A DNA stretch of 33,611 nt from assembly GCA_002491945.1 (NCBI GenBank), contig DKWX01000068.1, forward strand, positions 1-33,611, read 5' to 3'. Each line of letters opens with the position of its first letter. Positions within the stretch are counted from its first letter, which is position 1. The stretch is from Porphyromonadaceae bacterium UBA7141 (lineage in GTDB: Bacteria > Bacteroidota > Bacteroidia > Bacteroidales > Muribaculaceae). The translations under genes and the position numbers were made by a program. Below the pieces are notes generated by a model. It was not told where the DNA came from and searched no databases. It worked only from the letters and a program-made list of their open reading frames with translations. Positions 22,886 to 30,288 of this stretch are shown one piece after another.

Positions 22886-23830
22886 TCAGCTGATATATCT
22901 TATATAACGCTTCATGAAGCGTCCGAATGCGGGAATCCGCATCAGCACCCCTTCAAAAAGGAGCACCGCCACGAGCGAACACCCTATTCCCCCCAACACA
23001 TCGAGCACGTAATGATGCGACGTGTACACGGCTGTGAACCATATGCCCAGTGTCACCACTCCAAGCAGCACCTTCCAACCCAACGCACTGTGCGAACGCA
23101 CTGCGTAGATAAACGCCACAAACGTATAGGCTGAATGCAGTGACGGCATCGCCGCGAATACATTTGCATTGCGGGCATAAAGGGCATCGAATATCCCCAG
23201 ACCTGTCATGGCATCGAAGGCCCCGAGTCCGGCCACTTCTCCGGGGGTACCGGGCACTGCCTGCATCCCATACATATCGCCATACATCGCCACATACCAT
23301 GGCGGAGCGGCCGGATGCACATAGTATAAGGCAAACCCAAGCAGATTGACCAACAGAAATGCTATCGCAAAATGCAGATACGGCGCGCGACGCCCGCTGA
23401 AGTAGAGCCATAACCCATAGAATATCGGAAGAGGCACCCAGCAGAGATAGAATACTCCGGCCATGAAATCCATCACTGCACACCGGTGCGACGCCCAGAA
23501 CTCATTGGGCGTAAGACGCGACCCGTCAGCCAATGTAATGCCGAAAAGCGACTTCTCTGCGTCGTAAAGTCCCGCCACATCCACAGGATTGACCTCATAA
23601 TTGGGCAGGAGGTTCATCCAGTCGTAGGATATGCCGAATATTATGAACGGGAGGATAGCCACCGTCAGACGCCGTGAGGCCGGCATGGCAAAATACATGA
23701 CCGCAATCAGCAGAGCCATGAACACATGCTCAGGACGGAACCCTATGAAAAGCACCGTCACTGCAAGCCATAGCCCCAGTGCGGCCACACACCATAGCGT
23801 CTCCCTCATTGTGGCAGATTGATATCTCAT
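22886..23830 (-). CDS. PAP2-family inositolphosphotransferase (IPC synthase-like)
   Basis: A polytopic membrane protein (about six helices) of the AUR1/PAP2 type. Three family motifs are present: VHPAAPPWYVAMYGD (His172), AMPSLHSAYTF (His232) and TAVYTSHHYVLDVLGG (His273, Asp277). The last two provide the catalytic His-His-Asp set of inositol phosphorylceramide synthases and lipid phosphatases. The expected reaction moves phosphoinositol from phosphatidylinositol to dihydroceramide. This fits its position directly after the PIP synthase gene (18 bp) and the known gene order in Bacteroides thetaiotaomicron. A plain lipid phosphatase is the alternative, but the HPAAPPWY motif and neighbourhood favour the transferase. 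Confidence 0.88.
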   Translation of the reverse strand: MRYQSATMRETLWCVAALGLWLAVTVLFIGFRPEHVFMALLIAVMYFAMPASRRLTVAILPFIIFGISYDWMNLLPNYEVNPVDVAGLYDAEKSLFGITLADGSRLTPNEFWASHRCAVMDFMAGVFYLCWVPLPIFYGLWLYFSGRRAPYLHFAIAFLLVNLLGFALYYVHPAAPPWYVAMYGDMYGMQAVPGTPGEVAGLGAFDAMTGLGIFDALYARNANVFAAMPSLHSAYTFVAFIYAVRSHSALGWKVLLGVVTLGIWFTAVYTSHHYVLDVLGGIGCSLVAVLLFEGVLMRIPAFGRFMKRYIRYIS

Positions 23831-23848
23831 CGTATTTTATGTAGGTTT

Positions 23849-24535
23849 CTAAGATTTCTTCTCCAACATGCGCTTGCTGTATGCTATACGCGCCGCAGCA
23901 GTCATGTTGGCAAAAACCGCTATGACAGCCATGCCGCCGAAGAGTATCCAGTTTGCCCATTCCACGCCCGACTCTCCAAGGATGCCGGCCGCCAGTGTGC
24001 ACAGTGCCGTCACCACCACACGCTCCGGACGCTGCATGAAGCCAATCTTACATTCTATGCCAAGGCCCTCTGCCCTGGCGCGCACATAACTTACCATCAG
24101 CGAACCGATGACGGCAAGATACGTCACCAGCGCTCCCCAGATATGGCCGGACATCAGAAAATAGTAGGAGATGCCTCCAAGCGTCACAAGCTCACAATAA
24201 CGGTCGAGCACAGAGTCATACATCGCGCCGAACGTCGACGACATCCCTCCAAGACGGGCCACCTGACCGTCAAGCATATCAAATAGCGAGAAGCCTATAA
24301 TCAAAGCGCCGGAAAGACTGACAAGCGCATATGGCACTTCGCCTGTCTGTCCTGCCTTATAACCGGCCATGACTATCACCACGGCCGCCGCCACATTGCC
24401 AAGCATTCCTATGGTAGTGACCATATTGGGGGTCACTCCGCAACGTATCATCATCCTCACAAAAGGATTGATGACAAAATATATCCCACGCTGAAGCGAG
24501 TCGCGGGTGTGCCTGGCAGATTTCTTTATATCCAT
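23849..24535 (-). CDS. CDP-alcohol phosphatidyltransferase, probable PIP synthase
   Basis: It probably joins CDP-diacylglycerol and inositol 3-phosphate to make phosphatidylinositol phosphate in the inner membrane. The full signature is present at residues 86-111: DMLDGQVAR, then G103, D107 and D111 (FGAMYDSVLDR). Helices flank it (ALIIGFSLFDML; YFLMSGHIWGALVTYLAVI). SYVRARAEGLG at about 149-159, with basic residues, resembles the inositol-phosphate pocket of bacterial PIP synthases. At 228 residues it has the right size. The neighbouring PAP2 and PgpA-type genes complete the pathway. A decayed repeat copy occupies the gap before it; I see no promoter there, so it probably depends on the pgpA promoter. 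Confidence 0.88.
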   Translation of the reverse strand: MDIKKSARHTRDSLQRGIYFVINPFVRMMIRCGVTPNMVTTIGMLGNVAAAVVIVMAGYKAGQTGEVPYALVSLSGALIIGFSLFDMLDGQVARLGGMSSTFGAMYDSVLDRYCELVTLGGISYYFLMSGHIWGALVTYLAVIGSLMVSYVRARAEGLGIECKIGFMQRPERVVVTALCTLAAGILGESGVEWANWILFGGMAVIAVFANMTAAARIAYSKRMLEKKS

Positions 24536-24580
24536 ATCTTGACTGCTTTATTATTTTATCAGTTATATTATCAGTTCTAA

Positions 24581-24720
24581 TAAGCAAGTGCTCTGTCATA
24601 AAATATGCGAGCTTATTCTTAGCCGATTCCTGTGCAGGGCACAGGAGAAGATTCTGACTTCCGACAGAGCGACAGGGGGAAACAGCTAAAAAATTAATGC
24701 GACTCCACCCGGACACACCG
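24581..24720 (+). repeat. Decayed copy 4 of the dispersed repeat
   Basis: The left end TAAGCAAGTG and the next block (ATAAAATATGCGAGCTTATTC, TTAGCCGATTCC) follow the same order as copies 1-3, and GAGCGACAGG and CCGGACAC match the distal part. Many substitutions and deletions are present and the right end is uncertain. It fills the 197 bp gap between the GtrA gene and the PIP synthase gene. Confidence 0.6.
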
Positions 24721-24732
24721 TAAGGGTCGGGA

Positions 24733-25389
24733 CTATCGGCTATTTCCCGGATGTCTCCTGTTGCGGAATGTCACAGCATCGACAAATCTCACGGCATAAC
24801 GGTCGAAGCCCGATGGACGATACACGAAATTACGCTGAAGCAGAAAATTCCAAAGCCAGGATACGAGCAGCGACACCAACAGACGCGCCGCAGCAAAATA
24901 CCCGTTCGGACGGAATCCGATTTCCTCAAGCCACGACATGCGATTGAGCAGCATATAGAGCATTTCCGTACCGTATGCGTTGAGAAAAAGGCTCCCTGTC
25001 CATACAATCGCATATTTCACCACTACCGCACGCCATGGCGTCCCTTCGGCATGGAATGTGAATTTATAATTTATCACACAGTTGACGACACCGCCAAGAA
25101 AGGCACCTATCGCGGTAGAAAGGAATGCTCCAAGACCCACCCAGGCAAAAAGCACAAAGCTCATTCCCATGTCAATCCATGATGCGGCCTGACTCGACAC
25201 AGCCGACCGGAGAAACGTGAATACCAGGCCATTACTGTTAATCAGCTTATTGGCCACCTCCGATTTTCTCACCTTTTCTCTTAGCCCTGAAAGTTTGCCG
25301 CCATGCGCCACACGAGTGTCCGCCTTCTCCTTATCAGCCGAATTATCAGCACTCCGGCTGACCCGACCGTTGTTTTCTGGACTCGACAT
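24733..25389 (-). CDS. GtrA-like membrane protein
   Basis: A small polytopic protein of the GtrA/DPMS family, usually thought to move lipid-linked sugars across the inner membrane. A charged soluble N-terminus of about 50 residues precedes four helices: around 62-85 (SQAASWIDMGMSFVLFAWVG), 88-108 (FLSTAIGAFLGGVVNCVINY), 122-143 and 165-185. The motif NYKFTFH and the late block WNFLLQRNFVYR are typical of the family. It starts one base after the pgpA stop, so it belongs with the inositol lipid genes; a role in flipping or modifying inositol lipids is inferred. The decayed repeat lies 12 bp past its stop. Confidence 0.85.
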   Translation of the reverse strand: MSSPENNGRVSRSADNSADKEKADTRVAHGGKLSGLREKVRKSEVANKLINSNGLVFTFLRSAVSSQAASWIDMGMSFVLFAWVGLGAFLSTAIGAFLGGVVNCVINYKFTFHAEGTPWRAVVVKYAIVWTGSLFLNAYGTEMLYMLLNRMSWLEEIGFRPNGYFAAARLLVSLLVSWLWNFLLQRNFVYRPSGFDRYAVRFVDAVTFRNRRHPGNSR

Positions 25390-25390
25390 G

Positions 25391-25912
25391 TTATTGAGGG
25401 AGAATAAAATAATTTATCACTATCAGCACCACTACCGAATAGATGGCGGCAAGCACGTCGTCGGCCATCATGCCGTAGCCTCGGGGCAGTTTCTCCATCC
25501 ATCTGATTCCGAATGGCTTGAATATGTCAAAGAAGCGAAACAATGCCAACGACACGAGTATCATCCACCAGGGTTCCACTCCCGCTCCATACGACAGAGG
25601 GAGCAGCGATATCCATTGCCCCACAGTCTCATCGGCACATGCTGCCACCGGATCCTTGCCCCAATATATCTCTGATACCGAACTTGCCCAAGTCCCGGCC
25701 ACCATATACACAAGTGCCGCCATGAGCGTCACCCAGAACGTCACCACAGGCTCGCCCCACACAAATAATGGAAGCCACAGCACAATGGCAAGCAATGCCC
25801 CCCACGTGCCGGGGGCCATCGGCAGGAACCCGGCTCCAAATGAAGTGGCAAGCATTTTAGGCACAATCGGGAACGGGCGTCCGGCTATATTTACAGGTTT
25901 ACGTGATTTCAT
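25391..25912 (-). CDS. PgpA-family phosphatase, probable PIP phosphatase
   Basis: An inner membrane phosphatase of the phosphatidylglycerophosphatase A family. Motifs: FGAGFLPMAPGTWGALLAI (about 24-42), ACADETVGQWISL (about 92) and LFRFFDIFKPFGIRWMEKLP with GMMADDVLAAIY (about 125-155), the acidic metal-binding residues being intact. In Bacteroides thetaiotaomicron a PgpA-type enzyme in the inositol cluster removes phosphate from phosphatidylinositol phosphate, and the context here is the same. The frame can be opened at a GTG at 25933, but the promoter at 25940-25971 would start transcription at about 25933, so the ATG at 25912 (MKSRKPVNI) is the real start. The protein is then 173 residues. 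It is the first gene of the lipid operon. Confidence 0.9.
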   Translation of the reverse strand: MKSRKPVNIAGRPFPIVPKMLATSFGAGFLPMAPGTWGALLAIVLWLPLFVWGEPVVTFWVTLMAALVYMVAGTWASSVSEIYWGKDPVAACADETVGQWISLLPLSYGAGVEPWWMILVSLALFRFFDIFKPFGIRWMEKLPRGYGMMADDVLAAIYSVVVLIVINYFILPQ

Positions 25913-25939
25913 TATGTCAGATAAGTTTATCACAACTCA

Positions 25940-25971
25940 CAAAATTAATCAAAATCCCCCACACTCACAAA
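25940..25971 (-). promoter_or_regulatory. Promoter of the inositol lipid operon
   Basis: On the minus strand TTTG (25968-25971), 20 bp, then TAATTTTG (25940-25947); both boxes are perfect. Transcription should start at about 25933 with a leader of about 20 bases before the ATG at 25912. A short leader like this leaves little room for control at the mRNA level. Confidence 0.75.
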
Positions 25972-26077
25972 TCTATATCCTACAACTTTCCTACACTTCA
26001 CCCCTCGAAAGCATCTGAAAGCAAACCACATCAGCCCACATCCCCTTGTCTGCCGCGCGCTCACAGAAGAGTATACG

Positions 26078-26108
26078 AAAAGACCCGGCAGAACTATTCT
26101 GCCGGGTC
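26078..26108 (-). terminator. Terminator of the SurA/PpiD-like gene
   Basis: GACCCGGCAGAA (26082-26093) and TTCTGCCGGGTC (26097-26108) form a perfect 12-bp stem with a 3-base loop. On the minus strand it is followed by TTTT (26078-26081 complement). It lies 32 bp after the stop and shields the lipid operon promoter from read-through. Confidence 0.8.
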
Positions 26109-26140
26109 CTTCCAATAATATTTATTTCGCATGATGAGGC

Positions 26141-28279
26141 TTATTCTCCCGCCTCAAACTTGTAGACGTTGTTCTCTATCTTCTTAGCGCCTCGGAGCAT
26201 CTGTTCCATGTCGGAACGGAAGAGCTGCTGATACTGACGCTGATATGTGGCATCATCATATTTGAAGTTTTCCTTCGAATTGCCGTTGACCACATACGCA
26301 TAAATACCGTCATCACCTTTTACGAGCACCACCTTCTTGCCGGGCTTCGACCCTGCGATCTGACCCATTACTTTCTGGTCGTTGACACCTGAACGTGAGG
26401 CAAAACGGAACTGAGCCAAATCCTGGGGCTGCACACCCATTGCGGAGGCTACAGCAGCCATATCAGTGGCCTTAGATTGATATTTCTTCAGCTGGGCATC
26501 ACCGGCTTTCGAGCGGCGCACCTTATCGGTGAGATACTTCTTTACTTCGGTGTTGCTTACAGGCACGTATTCGTCGTATTCGCTGTTGACCGCAGCCACA
26601 TAAAGCGCAGGCTGAGCGGCATCCTTCGACTCGTAAATCTTCGAGACTTCGCCGGCATTGCCATCCATCATCACCCAACGCACCACCTGACGGCTGTCAG
26701 GATAATACATATTGTAGCCCTGCATACGGGGCACTGCGTTCGAGCTTTGTGTGAGTTCGAATGTCTGGAGCGTATACCCTTCCTTGGCAGCGTTCTCACG
26801 CACTTTGGCAGCGGTAGTGTTGGCGGCAAGGAATTTCTCAAGCTTCTCGTTAGCGGCGTTTACGGTCTGCGCAGAGGGATGAAGGGCGTATTCCACCACT
26901 TCATATTCGTAGATTTCTTTCGGAGTGCCACGATCTACAATCTGTGCGAGCAGCGCTCCCTCGCCGGTCGACATCATTTTTATGAATTTGCCACCGGCAT
27001 TCTGCAACGAATCAAGCTGACTCTGGCGGATAGCCTCGGTCTTCCCTTTGTTGTCGTAAAGCGAAATCCACTGTTTGGCCTGCACCATCACACTGTCGGC
27101 TTTGAAGGCCGATGTAAGCGAGTCGACTGAAAGGCCACTGTTGAGGCGGGCGAGCACCTTCTCAGGGAGTGTGGGACCGGCCACAGTCACCAGATTGAGC
27201 TGCACAGAGTCGACTTCTGTGTATTTTTTACCCATTTTCACTACAGTGAACCCGCGCATGTTCTCGCTGACCACACTCACTGAATCACGCGGAGCCGAGT
27301 TGATGAAGTTGCGGAGGGCACCGCCGGGGAGATCATTGCCTCGCAGCACACGTTTTTCGATGCTAAGACCCTCCTTGCGGAGATCTCGGCCGAGTGTCGA
27401 CGCGCTGTCGCGGAGAGCCTTGGCAGCGGCCATCGCCAGAGTGGAGGCAGCCGCACGGTCGGCGTCAGACGGAGCTATGTTGACGGCAATGAATGAGATT
27501 TCTTTTGTGGGTTCTTCCACCTTGAAACGCCCTTTCTCCGCAGCATATGCCTCGTTGATTTCGGCATCGCTTACGGGATATTCATTCTCATCGAGCTGGC
27601 CATAGGGGCGGAAGGCGAGCTGCACCTGCGACAGCTCTATGAAGTCGTTGTAAAGAGCCTTCTTATCGAGGTCGTTGGCCTGCAGAGTGCCGCCCAGAAG
27701 GGAGATATATGTCTGTTCTGCAAGACGCTGCGAAGCCTCGGCCTCAAGCGCGAGCCACGCTTTCTGCAGGGGTTCCACCTGAGCCTGTGTGAGATTATTG
27801 CTTTTGGGATTGAATATCACATCATGCACCTGAGCCATAGATGTCACGTTGACGTTCATCGACTGCAGCGAGCGCACTATCATCATCTGCTCTGAAGAGG
27901 GCTGCGGATTCTCAAGCATAAAGCGGCGAAGCAATTCGGGAGAAGTGGTGATGCCCATCTTCTTTACCGCCTCGGCGAGAAGTTTCTCCGACACGAGCTG
28001 GTTTACGGCCATCTGCGGAAGGAGCTGCACATCGAAGCTTGCATACTGGTCGGGGTTCTGACGACGGGCCTCTTCGAGCTGGCGGTTCATTTCTTCCCGC
28101 TTCTGCTGGTACTCAAGATAATCTATCTTGTCGCCTCCCACTTTGGCCACTGTAGTGTGGCTGCCGAAGAGATTGCGGCCGTTGGTGATGGCATCGCCAA
28201 GTACGAAGGCGAGCAATGCCACGAAAATCACAACCAGCAGGAACACTGATTTGCTTCTGATTCTCTCTAATGTTGCCAT
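26141..28279 (-). CDS. Periplasmic SurA/PpiD-like peptidyl-prolyl isomerase (712 aa)
   Basis: A membrane-anchored folding factor for secreted and outer membrane proteins. An N-terminal anchor helix covers about 12-30 (SVFLLVVIFVALLAFVLG). A SurA_N-type helical domain follows (KIDYLEYQQKREEMNRQ; QMAVNQLVSEKLLAEAVKK), with parvulin-like regions in the middle. The chain is long, 712 residues, as in Bacteroidota PpiD-like proteins. The GNDLPGGALRNFI segment (about 315) sits where parvulins have the conserved GDLG-like strand, so catalytic activity is uncertain and a pure chaperone role is possible. It has its own promoter (28384-28415) and terminator. In related genomes it often follows the CNNM/CBS gene, which here is far away. 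Confidence 0.9.
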   Translation of the reverse strand: MATLERIRSKSVFLLVVIFVALLAFVLGDAITNGRNLFGSHTTVAKVGGDKIDYLEYQQKREEMNRQLEEARRQNPDQYASFDVQLLPQMAVNQLVSEKLLAEAVKKMGITTSPELLRRFMLENPQPSSEQMMIVRSLQSMNVNVTSMAQVHDVIFNPKSNNLTQAQVEPLQKAWLALEAEASQRLAEQTYISLLGGTLQANDLDKKALYNDFIELSQVQLAFRPYGQLDENEYPVSDAEINEAYAAEKGRFKVEEPTKEISFIAVNIAPSDADRAAASTLAMAAAKALRDSASTLGRDLRKEGLSIEKRVLRGNDLPGGALRNFINSAPRDSVSVVSENMRGFTVVKMGKKYTEVDSVQLNLVTVAGPTLPEKVLARLNSGLSVDSLTSAFKADSVMVQAKQWISLYDNKGKTEAIRQSQLDSLQNAGGKFIKMMSTGEGALLAQIVDRGTPKEIYEYEVVEYALHPSAQTVNAANEKLEKFLAANTTAAKVRENAAKEGYTLQTFELTQSSNAVPRMQGYNMYYPDSRQVVRWVMMDGNAGEVSKIYESKDAAQPALYVAAVNSEYDEYVPVSNTEVKKYLTDKVRRSKAGDAQLKKYQSKATDMAAVASAMGVQPQDLAQFRFASRSGVNDQKVMGQIAGSKPGKKVVLVKGDDGIYAYVVNGNSKENFKYDDATYQRQYQQLFRSDMEQMLRGAKKIENNVYKFEAGE

Positions 28280-28383
28280 TGTTAAGGTAAAACTTAGTTA
28301 AAAGCTTGATTATATAGCTGTTATTGTTATTATTTACAAGTTTATATCCACCCGGCGGCGTCCGGCAGGGTGATAATATCGGG

Positions 28384-28415
28384 CAAAGATAGCTATTTTC
28401 CGTTAGTTACACAAA
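28384..28415 (-). promoter_or_regulatory. Promoter of the SurA/PpiD-like gene
   Basis: On the minus strand TTTG (28412-28415), 20 bp, then TATCTTTG (28384-28391), a full match. Transcription should start near 28377. Immediately downstream, CACCC and GGGTG (complements of 28368-28372 and 28349-28353) can form a hairpin at the extreme 5' end of the roughly 100-base leader. Confidence 0.75.
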
Positions 28416-28466
28416 ATATCCACCTATTTTTTAACATTTTAGAGAGTCATTGATTCTTACTTTCTT

Positions 28467-29963
28467 TCACGGGGCGTCAGATATGCCGGCGTGCGGGGCT
28501 TCGCCTGACTCGCCTTTTTGCAGCGATGCCACTCCGTCGGCAGCGGCTATGTGGCTGTCGAGATAGGCTATGGCTGCATCATGCTCGTTGGGTATCTCTC
28601 CTTCGAAAATCGCTTCTTTGATTATCTCTTTGTATTCAGCCACTTTCTGACACGGAGGCAATCCGTAGCGCAGCATGATTTCGTTGCCGTTGACGGGATT
28701 CTTCCAGTTGCGATAGTCATCGGCGGCATTGATTTCATCCATTCGCTGGCGCAGACGTGCGAATCCGGCGAGCTGACGTTTCACTTTTTCGGGAATCTTG
28801 GAGGTGATGTCGGCCTCACAGAGCAACATGAGCGATTCCAGATCATTGCCGGCATCTGTAATCAGACGGCGCACACCGCTGTCGCTTACGCCACTGTCGG
28901 CCACTGACTGCGGCCGCATATGCAATCCCACCATCTTGGCCACAAACTTCATCTTTTCGTTCATCGGCAGTTTCATCCGCCCGAAGATGCGTGGTATCAT
29001 CTTTTCGCCTATGAAGTTATGGTTGTGGAATGTCCAGCCCAGTCGACGGTCATAGCGTTTCACCACCGGTTTGGCGATATCATGCAGCAGCGCGGCCCAG
29101 CGGAGCCATTCGTCGTCGCTTTTTTCGGCCACATTGTCGAGCACCTTCAACGTGTGCAAGAAGTTGTCTTTGTGGCCACGCCCTTCCTGGGTCTCAACCC
29201 CTTTAAGGGCGCAAAGCTCAGGAAATATGATTTCGAGCAGTCCGGCCATATCGAGCAGACGAAAGCCGACCGACGGCCGCGGAGAACGCATGATCTTGCC
29301 GAGTTCATCGTTGATGCGTTCTTTCGTGATGATTTTTATCCTTTCGGCGTTACGCCGGATTGCTTCGAATGTGTCGGGGGATATGTAAAATCCAAGCTGG
29401 GTGGCGAAGCGTATGGCGCGCATCATTCGCAGCGGATCATCGGAGAATGTGATGTCCGGGTCAAGAGGAGTGCGTATCGTGCGGCTGCGCAAGTCGGACA
29501 TCCCGCCGAAGGGGTCGAGCAATTCGCCGAATCGCGCGGCATTCACACATATTGCCATCGCATTGATGGTAAAGTCGCGACGACACATATCATCGTCGAG
29601 CGTACCGTCTTCCACAATAGGATTGCGGCTTTCGCGATGGTACGACTCTTTGCGGGCGCCCACAAATTCAAGTTCAAGGTCGCGATGGTGCAATTGCGCG
29701 GTGCCGTAGTTGGCATATACGGCCAGACGGGGACGTCGGCCACTGCGTCCGGCGATTATCTCGGCCACACGTCGGGCCAGTTCGATACCGCTTCCCACTG
29801 TCACGAAATCTACGTCTTTCGACTTTCTGTTCAGGAATATGTCGCGCACATATCCGCCCACCACGTATGCCTCCCGGCCAAGAGAATCCGCGGCCTCTCC
29901 TACAATCCGGAAGGCCGGGGCCGACAATCGCTCTTTAAGATTGATTTCTTTATTGGTATCCAT
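28467..29963 (-). CDS. cca: CCA tRNA nucleotidyltransferase with HD domain
   Basis: It adds or repairs the 3' CCA end of tRNAs. The class II nucleotidyltransferase head is clear: YVVGGYVRDIFLNRKSKDVD (about 33-52) with the metal-binding DVDF, then DDMCRRDFTINAMAI (about 123-137) and DPLRMMRAIRFATQLGF (about 180). An HD-type domain follows at about 268-400 (HTLKVLDNVAEK; AALLHDIAKP). At 498 residues it has the long Bacteroidota form. The last 30 residues are low-complexity (GESGEAPHAG). It stands alone; the only thing upstream is repeat copy 3, 80 bp away, whose near end carries a TAAATTTG box pointing at it. Confidence 0.94.
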   Translation of the reverse strand: MDTNKEINLKERLSAPAFRIVGEAADSLGREAYVVGGYVRDIFLNRKSKDVDFVTVGSGIELARRVAEIIAGRSGRRPRLAVYANYGTAQLHHRDLELEFVGARKESYHRESRNPIVEDGTLDDDMCRRDFTINAMAICVNAARFGELLDPFGGMSDLRSRTIRTPLDPDITFSDDPLRMMRAIRFATQLGFYISPDTFEAIRRNAERIKIITKERINDELGKIMRSPRPSVGFRLLDMAGLLEIIFPELCALKGVETQEGRGHKDNFLHTLKVLDNVAEKSDDEWLRWAALLHDIAKPVVKRYDRRLGWTFHNHNFIGEKMIPRIFGRMKLPMNEKMKFVAKMVGLHMRPQSVADSGVSDSGVRRLITDAGNDLESLMLLCEADITSKIPEKVKRQLAGFARLRQRMDEINAADDYRNWKNPVNGNEIMLRYGLPPCQKVAEYKEIIKEAIFEGEIPNEHDAAIAYLDSHIAAADGVASLQKGESGEAPHAGISDAP

Positions 29964-30288
29964 TCAGTAATCTGCACCTCCGCATGAGTCTGCGTCTATC
30001 CTTTTCCCATTAAGGTTACATCCTCATGAGGCAGGCTGATTTCTAAGTAAGTGTTCAAATTTAATCTATACTATACAATATGCGGGGCTGTTTTTTCAGG
30101 CGGTTCGGGTGTCGGGTGAAGGCACATAGCTGTCTATGCCACTGAGCGACAAGCCGGAAGCAGGAGGCGAAAGAAGCCGCCGACTGTATAAAAGGCGTCC
30201 GGTCTCTCACTTGTCAAATATTAACATTTTATTCCGACCGTAAGCCCGAGTCCCGTCGCAGAGGGGGGGGGATTCCTCCGGATTTCTG
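29964..30288. other. Intergenic stretch between cca and the M24 gene
   Basis: Besides repeat copy 3 it contains a run of nine G at 30263-30271, just past the M24 stop. The run is outside any gene, so length changes would not shift a reading frame. I see no conventional cca promoter in 29964-30043. Confidence 0.6.
30044..30214 (+). repeat. Dispersed 185 bp repeat, copy 3
   Basis: It begins TAAGTAAGTGTTCAAATTTAA, then TATACAATATGCGGGGCTG, continues GAGCGACAAGCCGGAAGC and AAGAAGCCGCCGACTGTATAA, and ends in a worn CTCTCACTTGTCA where the others have ACACTTACTTA. Orientation is as copy 1. It is more diverged than copies 1 and 2. It sits upstream of cca, and on the minus strand its left end holds TAAATTTG (30056-30063), a possible outward -7 box without a convincing -33 box. 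Confidence 0.8.

Noticed and set aside
28920..29987. 355-codon plus-strand frame
   Set aside because: Antisense to cca over its whole length; cca has all family motifs.
30263..30271. Run of nine G as a phase-variation tract
   Set aside because: It lies between genes, not in a promoter spacer or reading frame that I can identify, so slippage would have no obvious effect.
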